Positions 20,640 through 30,474 of a stretch of 64,000 nucleotides of DNA are shown in pieces. Every line of letters starts with the position of its first letter. The first letter of the stretch is position 1. The stretch is from Prorocentrum cordatum (lineage: Eukaryota > Sar > Dinophyceae > Prorocentrales > Prorocentraceae). Location: positions 659,923-723,922 of the forward strand of contig CAUYUJ010017849.1 of NCBI GenBank assembly GCA_963575745.1, written 5' to 3'. The notes below the pieces were generated by a model that did not search any database, had not been told where the DNA came from, and was given only the letters and a program-made list of their open reading frames with translations. The translations under genes and the position numbers were made by a program.

Positions 20640-21700
20640 GCAGGCTGGGTCAATCAGTCGGAGCATGCGCTTGGAGATAGTTCGGACTCACGTCAATTTA
20701 GGGCTTCCGTCGACGGGCGCATTTCTGAAGATGTTACTGTTTGCTCAGGCGCGTCCTGAGGTGATCGAGTACGTGAAACATGATTTCCGATGTGAGCAAT
20801 GTGACAGTCACTCCAGGCCGTCTTGGAGGCGTCGGGCGGCAGTCCCTCGCGCGTGCCGTTTTAATCGTCTGGTTGCGGTCGACTGTCTGTTTATCACGGT
20901 TCTTGGCGCCAAGATGACCATACTGAACATGTTCGATCATGGGCCCAGTTTCCAGTTGTGCCATCTCTTCGGTCCCGGGGGGCCGCTCGCGTCCGAGAAC
21001 ACCTGGGCTGCTTTCGATAAGAGCTGGGTTCGCATCTTCGGCCCCTCCGAGGTCGTCACATCAGACGGCGGGCTAGAATTTCTTGGCGCTTTCGGTCGCG
21101 CGCGCGGGCACGCAGGCATTTTCCAGCACATTTGCGGCGCCGCGTCGCTGCGGCAAAACGGAAGGTTAGCGCCGCGGGGGCTGGATCAATATTGCATTGG
21201 CCAAGGCAGCCGATCACGTCCAGCCCTCCTCCCGCGCCGAGGTGGAACTCATCCTTCACGAGGCCGTGTCAGCCAAGAACAGATACTACCACGGGTCTGG
21301 ATGCTCCCCGTATCCGTTAGTTTCTGGCGAGAACCCTCGCCCCCCCCCGCTCTCCTCTCAGCGACGAGGGAGACGATGACATTGGTGTGGAGGCTGTCCA
21401 GGGGGACTCGCCCAGCCAGGACAGCGTCGCCAGCGCGTTTGCTTGGAAGCATCTGATCCGCGAGCAAGCCAAGAGGGCCCTGATGTGTGCCGATGCGAAG
21501 CCGCGTCTGGCCGAAGCCCGGAGATCTCGACCCCGTGCTGACCGCGTCTTCGTTCCAGGGCAGTGGGTTTACGTGTGGAGGAAGGTGGTCGGCGTGAAGA
21601 CACGCGCGCTTCAGCGCGACCGATGGGTCGGCCCCGGGGCCGTCGTTTATCATGAAGGCACCACCGTGCGGATAGCTATGCGCACCGCGTTGTGAAAATG
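20640..21700 (+). pseudogene. Copia integrase (frameshifted)
   Basis: Integrase inserts the cDNA into the genome. The HHCC-type zinc region ends in CEQC (about 20795-20806), and one histidine appears lost (NLGLP for NLGHP). The catalytic core shows the first aspartate in RLVAVDCLFI, the second in VVTSDGGLEFLG, and a frame break just before the glutamate helix (HVQPSSRAEVELILHEA, AKNRYYHGSGCSP). The C-terminal part continues in a third frame with GDDDIGVEA, FVPGQWVYVWRKV and DRWVGPGAVV, the usual Copia integrase tail. At least three frames are needed, so it is dead. Confidence 0.78.
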
Positions 21701-22660
21701 TTCAATCGACCAGGTCCGAGAAGCTACGCGGGGGGGTGCGCGCGGGGCCGAGCTCGTCGACACCCCCGAGTTCCGGGAGCTTCGGGAGGACGCGCGCAAC
21801 CGGGGGAAGAAGATAGGAGTACTGGACGTGGAATCCGAGGGGCCCCCTCCCGACGAAGCCTGGGACGACCGAGATCGTTCAGCCCAGGACCCAGGAGGCG
21901 CCCCATGCCCGGCGGGGAAGGCGGAGGGTCGGTGGCTCGTCCCTTCGAGCCAGCGAAAGATCGGATGGAAGCTAGCTCCCCTCTCCCGTCGATACCCGAA
22001 ATAGTGAGGTCGAGGGCTCAGGGGGTGCTATGGGGTCGAACCCGTCAGAGGACCAAGCCGAGTCCGCTGGCAAGGAGGAAAGATTGCACCCCCCCCCCGG
22101 ACTGCCCGAGCTTCTTCGATCCCGTCCTCGCGTGAGCAGCGAGGGCAGCGCGCCCCCGTGTCTTCCCTCCACAATCGGTTCAGTCAAGGCTGCCAGCGCA
22201 GCCGGAGAGCCAGAGGCTTTGTCGATTCCGCCAGACCTTTCGAGCATCGCAGGAGGCGAACGGGAGAGATCTCCGCGGGCAGCCCCGCGACCAGCCAGCA
22301 GCGCCGCGTTCCGACGCGCCCGGCGGGCGGGGCTCTCCCGCCCGCGGGCATCTGACCCGCGCGGCGGGCCCCGGGGTCCCTCCAGTGGAAGACATGCCGC
22401 AGGCCTGCGTGCTGGAACGAGTGCGGGAATGGGAGACTCAGAAGGATGGATCCGACATCGCGGGGGCCCAGTCCGGCGAGGGCCTCGGTCCAGGTCCGAA
22501 GGATTAGCCGCCGCCGCTCTGGAAGAAGAGGGAGGCGCCGACTGCGTCTGGGTGGAGCTCGGGGAGGCCGAAGGGGCCGATGACCAGGACCACAGCCTGT
22601 CTCGCGAGCTGGAAGCCTGGGGATCGAGCTTCGAGTCCCCCCCCTCGTTCGCTACGGCCG
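21701..22660 (+). other. Copia linker between integrase and RT
   Basis: P/S/R-rich in all frames, as usual for the linker of Copia polyproteins. One frame becomes acidic near 22540-22620 (ELGEAEGADDQDHSLSRELE) just before the RT. No domain is seen. Confidence 0.45.
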
Positions 22661-22669
22661 GACCAGGCT

Positions 22670-23338
22670 CAGAGGGGGGCCCGGCGCGGTCAGGAGGTCA
22701 TCTGGAAGAAGTTCAGTCCGGAAGTGCGGGAGGAGCTCAAGAAGTCAGACGCCGCCGAGTGGTCGGCCACAACGGCCAGCAAGGCTGCGAGGGTGGTTCC
22801 CCCCGAGGATGCGGCCCTCGTTCGCAGGAAGGACCCTTCCCGCATTCTCTCCTCGAGAATGGTCCGTCGGTGGAAGCCGCAGGAAGACGCGGCGGCCAGC
22901 GCGAAGGCGCAGTCGCGCTGGTGCGCGAGGGGGTGCGCCGACCCGGCCGCGGAGCCCCTCCGCGTCTACGCCCCAACGCCCAAGGAGGAGGCCGTGCTGG
23001 TTGCTCTCCAGCTGATCGCTGGCAAGAGGTGGAGACTTCAGATAGCCGGCTGTAAAAATGCGTTTCGCCAATGGGAAGATGTGCGTCGAGCCGTGCGACG
23101 GAGTCGACTTCCCACGTGGGGCCTTTCTGGAGCTGGTGGCCCCATTCTACGGACTGAACGACGTCCCCAGCAGGTGGCATCAGACGTTGACCTCGTTTCT
23201 GAAATCCATTTGTTATTGGCGGTCCCTCTTGGAACCCTGCCTCTGGGTCTCTCACCACCCCTCGGGAAGTCTAGAAGCCCTCATCGTCGTCGAAGTTGGC
23301 GATCTCGTCATCGGAAAGAGCGTGTTCTACCGCTGCTG
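22670..23338 (+). pseudogene. Copia reverse transcriptase, N-terminal part
   Basis: Reads EVIWKKFSPEVREELKKSDA, then ILSSRMVRRWKPQ, AKAQSRWCARGCADP and YAPTPKEEAVLVALQ, which are the typical Copia RT opening blocks. Motif A is LQIAGCKNAF, where the catalytic Asp (usually in DVKNAF) is replaced. After a frame shift near 23050 it continues PFYGLNDVPSRWHQTL and LIVVEVGDLVIG, the YVDD box with only its second Asp kept. The domain stops at the border of the 18-kb insert and resumes at 41456. Confidence 0.82.
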
Positions 23339-23339
23339 G

Positions 23340-23545
23340 CGGAAAACCGGGGGGGGTCACTACTGGTTCGAACCCCTCCCCCACCCCCCCCTCCGGAAAA
23401 CCGAGGGGGGGTCACTACCGGTTCGAACCCCTCCCCCCCCCCCCCCCCCTGCTCATCATGAAAGGGGGGGGGGGGGGTACCGGTTCGAACCCCTCCCCCC
23501 CCCCCCCCCCTCCGGATCCGGAAAACCGGGGGGGGTCAATACCGG
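23340..23545 (+). repeat. Left terminal iterons of the insert
   Basis: Three units start ggaaaaccgggggg at 23341, 23395 and 23520, each running into gtcactac or gtcaatac. GGTTCGAACCC follows at 23365, 23420 and 23482, and again further in at 23770. C- and G-runs of 7-18 bases separate the units. Confidence 0.75.
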
Positions 23546-23569
23546 TCGGGGGCCCCCAAACGGGGTGGT

Positions 23570-23760
23570 GACCGCACCGTGCGGTGAGTTTGTGGGGATT
23601 CGGGGTCACCGCACGGTTTTGGGACTCGGGCCGTTCTCCGAGGATGTATCGGGCGACAGGGGCTTCCAGGGTCCCAAGACCGTGCGGTGACGGACCGTGC
23701 GGTGAGGTCTGGGGGGATTTCGAGGTCACCGCACGGTCCGTCACCGCACCGTTTCGGGAC
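23570..23760. repeat. Cluster of accgtgcggtga in both orientations
   Basis: The 12-mer accgtgcggtga or its reverse complement tcaccgcacggt occurs about six times (near 23574, 23607, 23682, 23696, 23726 and 23740), often in head-to-head pairs. This is the arrangement expected of protein-binding sites near a transposon end. Confidence 0.7.
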
Positions 23761-23809
23761 TCCAAAACCGGTTCGAACCCTTCCCCCCCCCCTGAGGTTC
23801 GATACCGGT

Positions 23810-24100
23810 AAAAATAGCAGTTGCAGAAAATATCTGCAAAAAAATACCGGTTGTGAATCATATATGCAAAAAAATAGCAGTTATGCGCATTTTTATATCA
23901 TGTTGAGCATATCTGTAAATTCATAAGAGTCCTAAGTCATATCTGCAAAAAATAGCAGTTATAACCCATATATGCAAACAAATAGCAGTTATGGCAAATA
24001 TATGTAAAACATAGCAGTTAACAGTCAGATCTGCAAAAATAGCAGTTATGACAAATATCTTTTTATAAAAAATAGCAGTTATGAGTCATATCTGCATCAT
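23810..24100 (+). repeat. Left A+T-rich subterminal repeats
   Basis: About eight degenerate units of 35-40 bp, containing atatctgcaaaaaa and atagcagttat, in a strongly A+T-rich block that contrasts with its surroundings. Confidence 0.8.
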
Positions 24101-24790
24101 GAGCCGTCTCTGGGCCATCTTGAGCCGTCTTGAAGCAGTCTAGTGGGCCGCAGGTGAAACGACCCTTAAGCCTGCCCATCGAATCCGATGAGTTTCCGAT
24201 GCACTACCAATGAGTTTCCGATGGTTTCCGATGAGTTTGCACTGCGCACGTATCAAATAATGCCCGATCACGTGGTGCGTGTTGAACACTGCCACGAGGC
24301 CGTCGGGTACACCGCTGCCCGTAGGCGGCGCGGGTTAAGGCAATTAGGGACGCGGCTCGTTAAATAAACGGGCGCCGCGCTTAACATGAAAAAGTAAGTG
24401 AAACAGTGAGCGGGGCGAGAGCGTCATTTTGAAAGTGCCCGCCCTCCATCCGTGTAGTTGTTCACTGCCCCAGATGCCCCGAACCCTACTGAGGAGGAGG
24501 ACGGGCGAGGAGGAAATGGCGGAGGAGGAGGAGGACGGGGGCGGACGGCGCGGAGGCGCCTCGCGCGATCAAGGTTGAACGCGCTACGGGGGTTCATCTC
24601 GGGCCCCAGTGCTCGCGGGCACGGGGCCGCGGCGCGAAATCTCGATGTTCGGGGGCGAACGCCCCACGCGGTGTCGGAAACCATCGTCCGGCGACGACGA
24701 CGACGACGACGACGACGCCTCGCGAGGCGTCGTCGTCGTCGTCGGCGTTCTGGCTCGATCGATCGCGATCGGCGTTCTGGCTCGATCGAG
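24101..24790. other. Spacer with GATGAG motifs and a CG-rich palindrome
   Basis: Four diverged gagtttccgatg motifs lie at 24186-24239. Then comes ordinary sequence, a GGA-rich patch (24490-24545) and a palindrome centred on cgcctcgcgaggcg (about 24698-24739) with gac/gtc repeat arms. The string gttctggctcgatcga is repeated at 24747 and 24773. No complete gene is seen here. Confidence 0.45.
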
Positions 24791-24791
24791 C

Positions 24792-25083
24792 ATGTTGGGC
24801 CATTTCGAGGCCACTAGGAAGGTCAACCTTCCTCCGCGCGCCCAGTTGGCGCGCTTCCGCGGGGCGCGCGCGATGGCACCCTTCGAGGTTGCCACGCCGC
24901 CCGCGACCCCGCGTGCGGGGAAGGGCTCGGCGGAGCCGCCGACGCCCCCGACGACGGCGGCGGCGTCGGCGGTGGAGAGCGCGGCCAGCTCGGCTGCGCC
25001 CACGCCGCAGCCAGAGACGGCGCAGGAGACGGCCTCGCCGCCGCCAGAGACGGCGCAGGAGACGGCCACGGAGGCCATCTCTA

Positions 25084-25132
<49 letters not shown>

Positions 25133-25220
25133 GCGGCGTCCTCCCCCGTCGTTCCGGCACCGATGGCGACAACGATGACGACGACTACGACGACCACCCA
25201 TGGGTGGTCGTCGTAGTCGT

Positions 25221-25310
<90 letters not shown>

Positions 25311-25474
25311 AGGCTGCCGACGACGACGCGGCGCTGGTGCCCGCGAACGAGACGCTCGAGCAGGCGTTGGCTGGTGTCGTGGACCGCCGCCGCCCCGCGC
25401 GGAGGGGGGGCTCAGGGGTGGGGGGCTCGCCGACCCCCCCCGTCGTCGACTATCTTCCGATTGGGATCCGATGA
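24792..25474 (+). CDS. Unknown A/T/P-rich protein, two putative exons (insert unit 1)
   Basis: ATG at 24792 opens MLGHFEATRKVNLPPRAQLA and continues as an A/P/T/E-rich segment with the repeated peptide PETAQETA (twice) to about 25085. The frame then enters a CGT microsatellite and a palindromic block (25083-25312), read here as an intron because an acceptor cgtcgcag precedes a protein-like exon (AADDDAALVPANETLEQALA, from 25313). That exon ends at TGA 25472-25474, inside the first GATGAG motif of the next cluster. The donor is not fixed. Function is unknown. Confidence 0.4.
25083..25312 (+). repeat. Palindromic introner-like block with CGT microsatellite
   Basis: A CGT run (25083-25133) precedes a palindrome centred on ccacccatgggtgg, whose arms read gacgacgactacgacgacc and its inverse (about 25176-25222). 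The palindrome is the same as that in the 116-nt intron at 30363-30478. The block ends in gcag before the exon at 25313. Confidence 0.7.
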
Positions 25475-25775
25475 GTATCCGACGAGTTTCCGATGAGGTT
25501 TCGATGAGTTTCCGAAGAGTTCACGATGAGTTCCCGATGGGTTTCGATGAGTTTCCGATTAGTTTACGATGAGTTTCGATGAGTTTCCGAAGAGTTTCCG
25601 AAGAGTTCCCGATGAGTTTCCGATGAGTTTCGATGAGTTTCCGATGAGTTCCCGATGAGTTTCGATGAGTTTCCGAAGATCGACCCGATGAGTTCCCGAT
25701 GAGCTCCCGATGAGCTCCGATGGGGCCCTGGACGGGGCCCTGGATGCATTCCTGGAGGGAGTTTCGGTGAGTTTT
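25464..25775 (+). repeat. GATGAGTTTCC cluster, largest
   Basis: More than 20 head-to-tail copies of an 8-14-bp unit (gatgagtttcc, gatgagttcc, gatgagtttc) in plus orientation, ending in gatgagctccgatgggg. Frames through it give SETHRKLIGNSS-type strings and are not genes. Confidence 0.9.
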
Positions 25776-25801
25776 GAATCCGCAGCGCTCCGATCTATGT
25801 G

Positions 25802-25820
25802 TCCGTAAACGTTTTGGCTC
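25802..25820 (+). other. Degenerate dinoflagellate spliced-leader match
   Basis: tccgtaaacgttttggctc matches 16 of 19 positions of the conserved dinoflagellate trans-spliced leader (tccgtagccattttggctc); a few bases later aag follows. It lies 75 bp upstream of the ATG of the intronless 537-codon gene. This fits a gene that passed through a trans-spliced mRNA and was reinserted, but chance cannot be excluded. Confidence 0.4.
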
Positions 25821-25894
25821 CACAAGTTCAGTGGGCACCAGCTGCCAGATGCCATGCCCGACGCTCGGCCCTATCCGACGCTCGGCTCTACCGT

Positions 25895-27508
25895 ATGGCT
25901 GATGATGGCGCCAGCGACGGGTCCGAGTCGACCCGCGCCGTGTGCACGGACGTGGAGTTGCTGACCAAGGTGCTGCGCCCTGTCATGACGAAACCAGATT
26001 TCGTGGTGTACAAGAGCGACCACTCCTCCTTCCCTGTGTCCAGCGACCAGGCGCCCTTAAGTGCCGACGCTGCGGTGCTCGTCGCGCAGTCGATCAGGCA
26101 GCAGGCAGCGCCGAACTTGAGCGTCGGCAAGGTCGCGTGCGAGAACGCGATCGAGTTCTTGGTCACCGAGAAGGCGAAGACAGGAAAGCCGCCCTGGAGT
26201 TTGTTCGAGGGCGATTCCAAGAAGCGCTACGTGAGGGACATGACGGCTAGGGTGCGCGCGCTGTGCATGCACGTGGGGTCCTTCTACCGCCGCAAGCTCG
26301 GCCCCCCTCAGTGGTACAAGGCCGTCATCGCGGAGCAGGGCTACACCGACGGCATCAACCTGAACGAGGATCAGGACGAGGAGGAGGACGACGCGGACGA
26401 GGAGGACAGCGCGCCCGTCAGGCGAAGGCCGTCAATGCGAGGAGGTTCAGCGGCAGGGGGCGAGGACGAGCCCGAGGGCACGGGGGCCGCGAAGAAGAGG
26501 CCCGCCGCGGCCGAGCCTGCAGGTGACAGCGCAGGTTCCGAGGTGCAGTACGTCTACAAATTCGACGAGAACAAGAACTCGGCAGTGCGCATCCAACCGA
26601 GCACGCGGCGGGTGGAGCTTTGCGACAGCTCGCGGTCATCCGACCAGGGCGGATTCATGGTTGCCACGTGGGCCGATGGGAAGGAGTGGCGCTACCCAGA
26701 GGCGCTGCACCAGCAGAAGGAGAAGCCGAAGAGCGCCAAGAGTGGGCTTCCTTCTAAATACTTACCTGACGGCTCAAAGGTCTACGTCGAGCTGAAGAGA
26801 GATCGGGATCCGAACCACAAGCTCATCCTCATCATGCGCAAGCTCAAGGACGGCACCAAGGAGCAGCAGACGCAGGCGACCACCAGGAACTTCGACAACG
26901 AGGAGCATGGCGTCAAGGTGATGACCGAGCGGATCTTAGAGATGTTCGTCCGCGACCCGAAAACTACGAAGCAGCAGGCGATGGCGGCGAAGATGGACCT
27001 CCTCAAGGAGATCGAGAAGACTGTCGAAGCGATCTGCCAGAAGGAGGCCGAGAAGTTGGCCAAGCATGAGGCCGATGAGGCGGCGGCGCCCAAGCGGGGC
27101 GCTGCAGCTCGCAAGAGGCCCGCCGCCGCTAAGCCCGCCAGCGAGGAGGCGGCGGCCTCCGACGCCGAGGCGGCGTCGGGCAACGGCATGGGCGAGAACG
27201 CCGAGGCGGCTTCGGACGGGGAGGTCTACACGGCAGGAGAGGGGGAGGCAGACGCTGCTGCAGGAGGCGCGCCGTCCACTCCCGAGCAGAAGGGCAAGGG
27301 CAAGAAGCGCGCCGCACCAGGCAAGATCTCGACTTCGAAGGTCCCCATCCAGCGCATCGGCATCGAGAAGGGCATCGCGGGCGCCAAGGCTTCCAAGTCC
27401 GCGCAGGGCACCTCCCCGCAGACGGCCATCAAGGGGCCGACGGGCACGCTCATGGGGGACGCGCGCAAGCAGCTGGCGGAGGATGACTCGTCGGACGGTG
27501 CCGAGTAG
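25895..27508 (+). CDS. Unknown 537-residue protein (insert unit 2)
   Basis: A single intronless frame from ATG (MADDGASDGSE) to TAG. Residues about 1-150 look globular (LLTKVLRPVMTKPDFVVYKS, WSLFEGDSKKRYVRDMTARV). Then come an acidic stretch (NEDQDEEEDDADEED), a second globular part around residues 210-400 (VQYVYKFDENKNSAVRIQ, SKVYVELKRDRDPNHKLILI, EEHGVKVMTERILEMFV), and a basic, lysine/alanine-rich tail with KKRAAPGK-like nuclear-signal candidates. Codon use is strongly G/C-ending and consistent throughout, unlike the shadow frames. I recognise no family. The absence of introns and the spliced-leader-like string upstream suggest retroposition or a mobile-element gene. GATGAG clusters lie on both sides. 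Confidence 0.7.
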   Translation: MADDGASDGSESTRAVCTDVELLTKVLRPVMTKPDFVVYKSDHSSFPVSSDQAPLSADAAVLVAQSIRQQAAPNLSVGKVACENAIEFLVTEKAKTGKPPWSLFEGDSKKRYVRDMTARVRALCMHVGSFYRRKLGPPQWYKAVIAEQGYTDGINLNEDQDEEEDDADEEDSAPVRRRPSMRGGSAAGGEDEPEGTGAAKKRPAAAEPAGDSAGSEVQYVYKFDENKNSAVRIQPSTRRVELCDSSRSSDQGGFMVATWADGKEWRYPEALHQQKEKPKSAKSGLPSKYLPDGSKVYVELKRDRDPNHKLILIMRKLKDGTKEQQTQATTRNFDNEEHGVKVMTERILEMFVRDPKTTKQQAMAAKMDLLKEIEKTVEAICQKEAEKLAKHEADEAAAPKRGAAARKRPAAAKPASEEAAASDAEAASGNGMGENAEAASDGEVYTAGEGEADAAAGGAPSTPEQKGKGKKRAAPGKISTSKVPIQRIGIEKGIAGAKASKSAQGTSPQTAIKGPTGTLMGDARKQLAEDDSSDGAE

Positions 27509-28121
27509 ACTGACGGGCTCCGACTTCAGAGAGCCACGATCGGAAAACATGTAGCCCACTCCGCCCTGGCCTCTCGGACCCCCGCCCTCCGCGGCGATCC
27601 GACTCCCTCGACTCAGCGATTGCGGGGGTCGCGAGGATAACTCAGCGCATGACGCGACGTGGCAGTGGAGATAACCGCGACGAGTTTCCGAGGTCGCGAG
27701 GATAACGTTGCGCATGGCACGGCGTGGAAGCGGAGATAATCGCGATGAGTTTCCGATGAGTCCCGATGAGTTTCGATGAGTTTTCCCCTCGGCTCCGATG
27801 CGTTTATCGATATATCTCTATATATATGTGTGTGTCGGCGAGCCCCCCACCCCACCGCCTGATATGGGAAACTTCATTGTCGTCGTCGTCACGTCGTTGT
27901 TTATTGTTATTCTTGTTATCGCGTCAACATCTGACATCCTACCCCTCCCTCCCATCCCTTCCCATTGCGCTACTTAATTGTCCTCTCACCGAATCGGGTG
28001 TCGCATCTGACCCTCATGCATAGCAAGAAGAGGAAGGATGCCTAGGGCGTTGCCCACGGCGGGTTCTCCTGGAGGCCTGGCACCTCGGGCTGCACTCGGC
28101 GGGCGGGTTCACCTGCGGGCC
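27509..28121. other. 65-bp duplication ending in GATGAG motifs, then unique spacer
   Basis: ggtcgcgaggataac starts at 27627 and again at 27692. Each unit of about 65 bp ends in cgcgacgagtttccg or cgcgatgagtttccg, and further GATGAG motifs follow to 27783. The rest (27790-28120) has no gene. Confidence 0.7.
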
Positions 28122-28937
28122 TCAGTCCTCGTGCGGGTTGCCCTCGGCGGGCGGGTTCTCCTGCGGGCCTGGCACCTCGTGCGAGTTGTTGGGGTCTGTC
28201 GCCTCAAGCGGGTCCTCTGGGGCGTGGGGCGACAAGAGTGGGTCCTCTGGCGTCGGTGGGATCGTGGTGTAAGTGGGTGACGTCATCACGCCACTGGCCC
28301 AGCGCCTCAAAGGCCTCGCGGGGCTCTCGTCTTGCTCCTGGAGCGCCGAAGCCTGCGAGCGCGGGCTGCTCGTGTCGGGGTCGAAGCTGCCGCCGCTCTT
28401 GCTCTTGCCCTTGCCCGTCAAGCTGTCGCCGCTCTTGCCCTTGCCCGTCGAGCTGTCGCCGCTCTCGCCCTTGCTCTTGTTCTTGCCCTTGTACGTGAGC
28501 AGATCTGCCGCCACCACGTCGGCTTCTGTGATGTCGTCGGCGTAGCGCTTGTCGTGCAGCCGCGATGGGAGACGGCTCAAGAGGCTAATCTCGTCCTGTG
28601 ACAAGATGTTGAGCTTGTCCTTGCCCTTCTGCTCGTCGCTGTTGCCCTTGCCCTTCTGCTTGCCCTGCTGCGTGTCGTCGTCGCCCTTCTGGCCGTCTGT
28701 CACGAACTGGCAGGGCTGTCCGAGCTTGACCGGGCAGCTTTCACTTGTCCTCCCAGAGACACCCTGGTAGACTCCGCAAATCAAGCATGCGAGTGCCGAG
28801 CTTGATGCCGACCGTGATGCCGACCGTGGGCAGTGGCCCTCGCTGGGGCCGTCGCCGTCGCCTTCGTTGGGCCCGTCGCCCGTCTGGCTCTTAAGCACTC
28901 TGCGGTATTTGAGCGCGTGCGGGGTCCAGGGCTCCAT
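28122..28937 (-). CDS. Unknown hydrophilic protein (insert unit 3)
   Basis: Minus-strand frame from ATG at 28937 (MEPWTPHALKYRRVLKSQ) to TGA. About 271 residues: an S/G/D-rich start, a cysteine-containing patch (LACLICGVYQGVSGRTSESC), a K/G/Q-rich region (QKGKGNSDEQKGKDKLNI), a more ordered helix-rich part (EISLLSRLPSRLHDKRYADD), tandem SGDSSTGKGK-like repeats and a P/E-rich tail. Third-position G/C and a plausible amino-acid mix favour this strand over the overlapping plus frames. It runs opposite to its neighbours. No family is recognised; it may have further upstream exons. Confidence 0.5.
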   Translation of the reverse strand: MEPWTPHALKYRRVLKSQTGDGPNEGDGDGPSEGHCPRSASRSASSSALACLICGVYQGVSGRTSESCPVKLGQPCQFVTDGQKGDDDTQQGKQKGKGNSDEQKGKDKLNILSQDEISLLSRLPSRLHDKRYADDITEADVVAADLLTYKGKNKSKGESGDSSTGKGKSGDSLTGKGKSKSGGSFDPDTSSPRSQASALQEQDESPARPLRRWASGVMTSPTYTTIPPTPEDPLLSPHAPEDPLEATDPNNSHEVPGPQENPPAEGNPHED

Positions 28938-29119
28938 ATCAGGCGCGTGTGGGGCCCAGGGATCTAGTAGCCGAAATAGATACGGACGGCAGGCTTCGCA
29001 CCGAGGCGAGAGCGCCCCCTCGGAACGGCCCAAGACGGTCCGAGTGGCCTCCAGCGGTCGCTCGGGACGATGCGGGCGCCCTCAGACTTGCCTCCAGCGA
29101 GGCGCGGCAGTGGGGGGGG

Positions 29120-29415
29120 GGGCACCGAGACATCCTCGATCCTCGATTCTGTTTTTCGGTTGTTGCCTTTCGGGGCCTCCTGGACCCCCTCGCGCCTACG
29201 GCTGGATCCGCCTCGCAATTCAAATCGAAGCGCCCTCCTGGGAAACAACTCGAGCCTCGATCCTCCATCATCGACTCTCGAGTTTGACGGCCGCTTCGGG
29301 CCTCGAGGGGCCTCCTCGTGCCTACGGCTGGGTCCGCCTCGAAATTGAAATCGACGCGCTCCTCGGGTAAAAAACACCTCGGGTCTCGATCCTCGATCCT
29401 CGACTCTCGAGTGTT
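29120..29415 (+). repeat. Duplicated dispersed repeat (ggctggatccgcctcg family)
   Basis: Two copies about 130 bp apart each contain gggcctcct..., cctacggctgg(a/g)tccgcctcg and end in ctcgatcctcgactctcgag-like text. Related copies lie near 1466, 1575 and 47175. Confidence 0.75.
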
Positions 29416-29748
29416 TCTGTCGTGTTGGTAGTATTGATGGAGGGGAGGGAGCATCCCCCTCGCCGATACAGGACGGCCTGCACGTCGAGGACTTGCCCGA
29501 CCGCCAGGACAGCTGGTCAGAGCGCTGGGCCCGCAGCAAGGACGGTGCTGTCGAAAGCTGCCGTGGGAGGGGGTGAGGTTGCGAGGAAGGAGGTGAGGGT
29601 TAGGAGGTTGATGAAGGGGGAGGGAATGAGGGGTGAGGAGGAGATGTGGAGGGCTGAGACCGCCCCTTCCTCCCGCCCGATACTCGGGTGGGGAGTTCGG
29701 ACATGGGTGCGTGGGAGGAGTCGTGGCGACGGTGGTTTTCGCCGTCAG

Positions 29749-30439
29749 CAGGGCACCCCGCGTGCGGATGAGGGCGCTGATGCACCGCCTGAATCATCGT
29801 CGGCGGCAGCGGCATCGTCGGCAGGACCTGCGCTGGACGGCGTGGCGAGCATCGGCCTGCAGCAGGCGAACCTCGGGGCCATCGGCCTGGCCCAGGCCGA
29901 CACCGCCGCGCTGGGCATCGCGCAGATCGACGGGGCGGCGATCGGGCTGGAGCAGGCGAACCTCAAGGGCCTCGGCATCAGCCAGCTGGGCGACACCGCC
30001 GCGGGGCCGAGCGGGGCGTCGCTAGGCGTCTCGCTGCCTGAGAACCCGTTCGAGGGCTCAGGCGGGCTGCAGCTCGGCTTCCTGGCGAAGAGGCTCAACG
30101 AGTTGGCGAAGGGCTGCGAGACGCCGCCCGCGACCAGGGCGCAGGAAAGCCCCGACGACGAGCAGCCCGATAAGGTGATCGAGGAGGCGTGGAGGACGAG
30201 GATCGCGAAGTCGAGGACGGCGATTGCCAGCAAGTACGACCGCTTCAAGAAGGGCAGCGCAGAGGAGCAGGCGAAGTACAAGCATGCGCAGGGCCACACC
30301 GGCAAGGAGAACTGCATCCTCGAGTGGGTCGACAAGCAGTGGAACGCCTACCAAGAGCGCAGGTTGGGAGCGACGGCGACGACGACAACGATGACGACGA
30401 CTACGACGACCACCCATGGGTGGTCGTCGTAGTCGTCGT

Positions 30440-30474
<35 letters not shown>

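Noticed and set aside
23365-23780. tRNA genes based on GGTTCGAACCC
   Set aside because: No acceptor stem, D-arm or anticodon arm can be drawn around any copy; flanks are C or G runs.
25464-25775. GATGAG cluster as a CRISPR array or repetitive protein
   Set aside because: Units are 8-14 bp with no unique spacers, and the organism is a eukaryote; the SETHRKLIGNSS-like text is a by-product.
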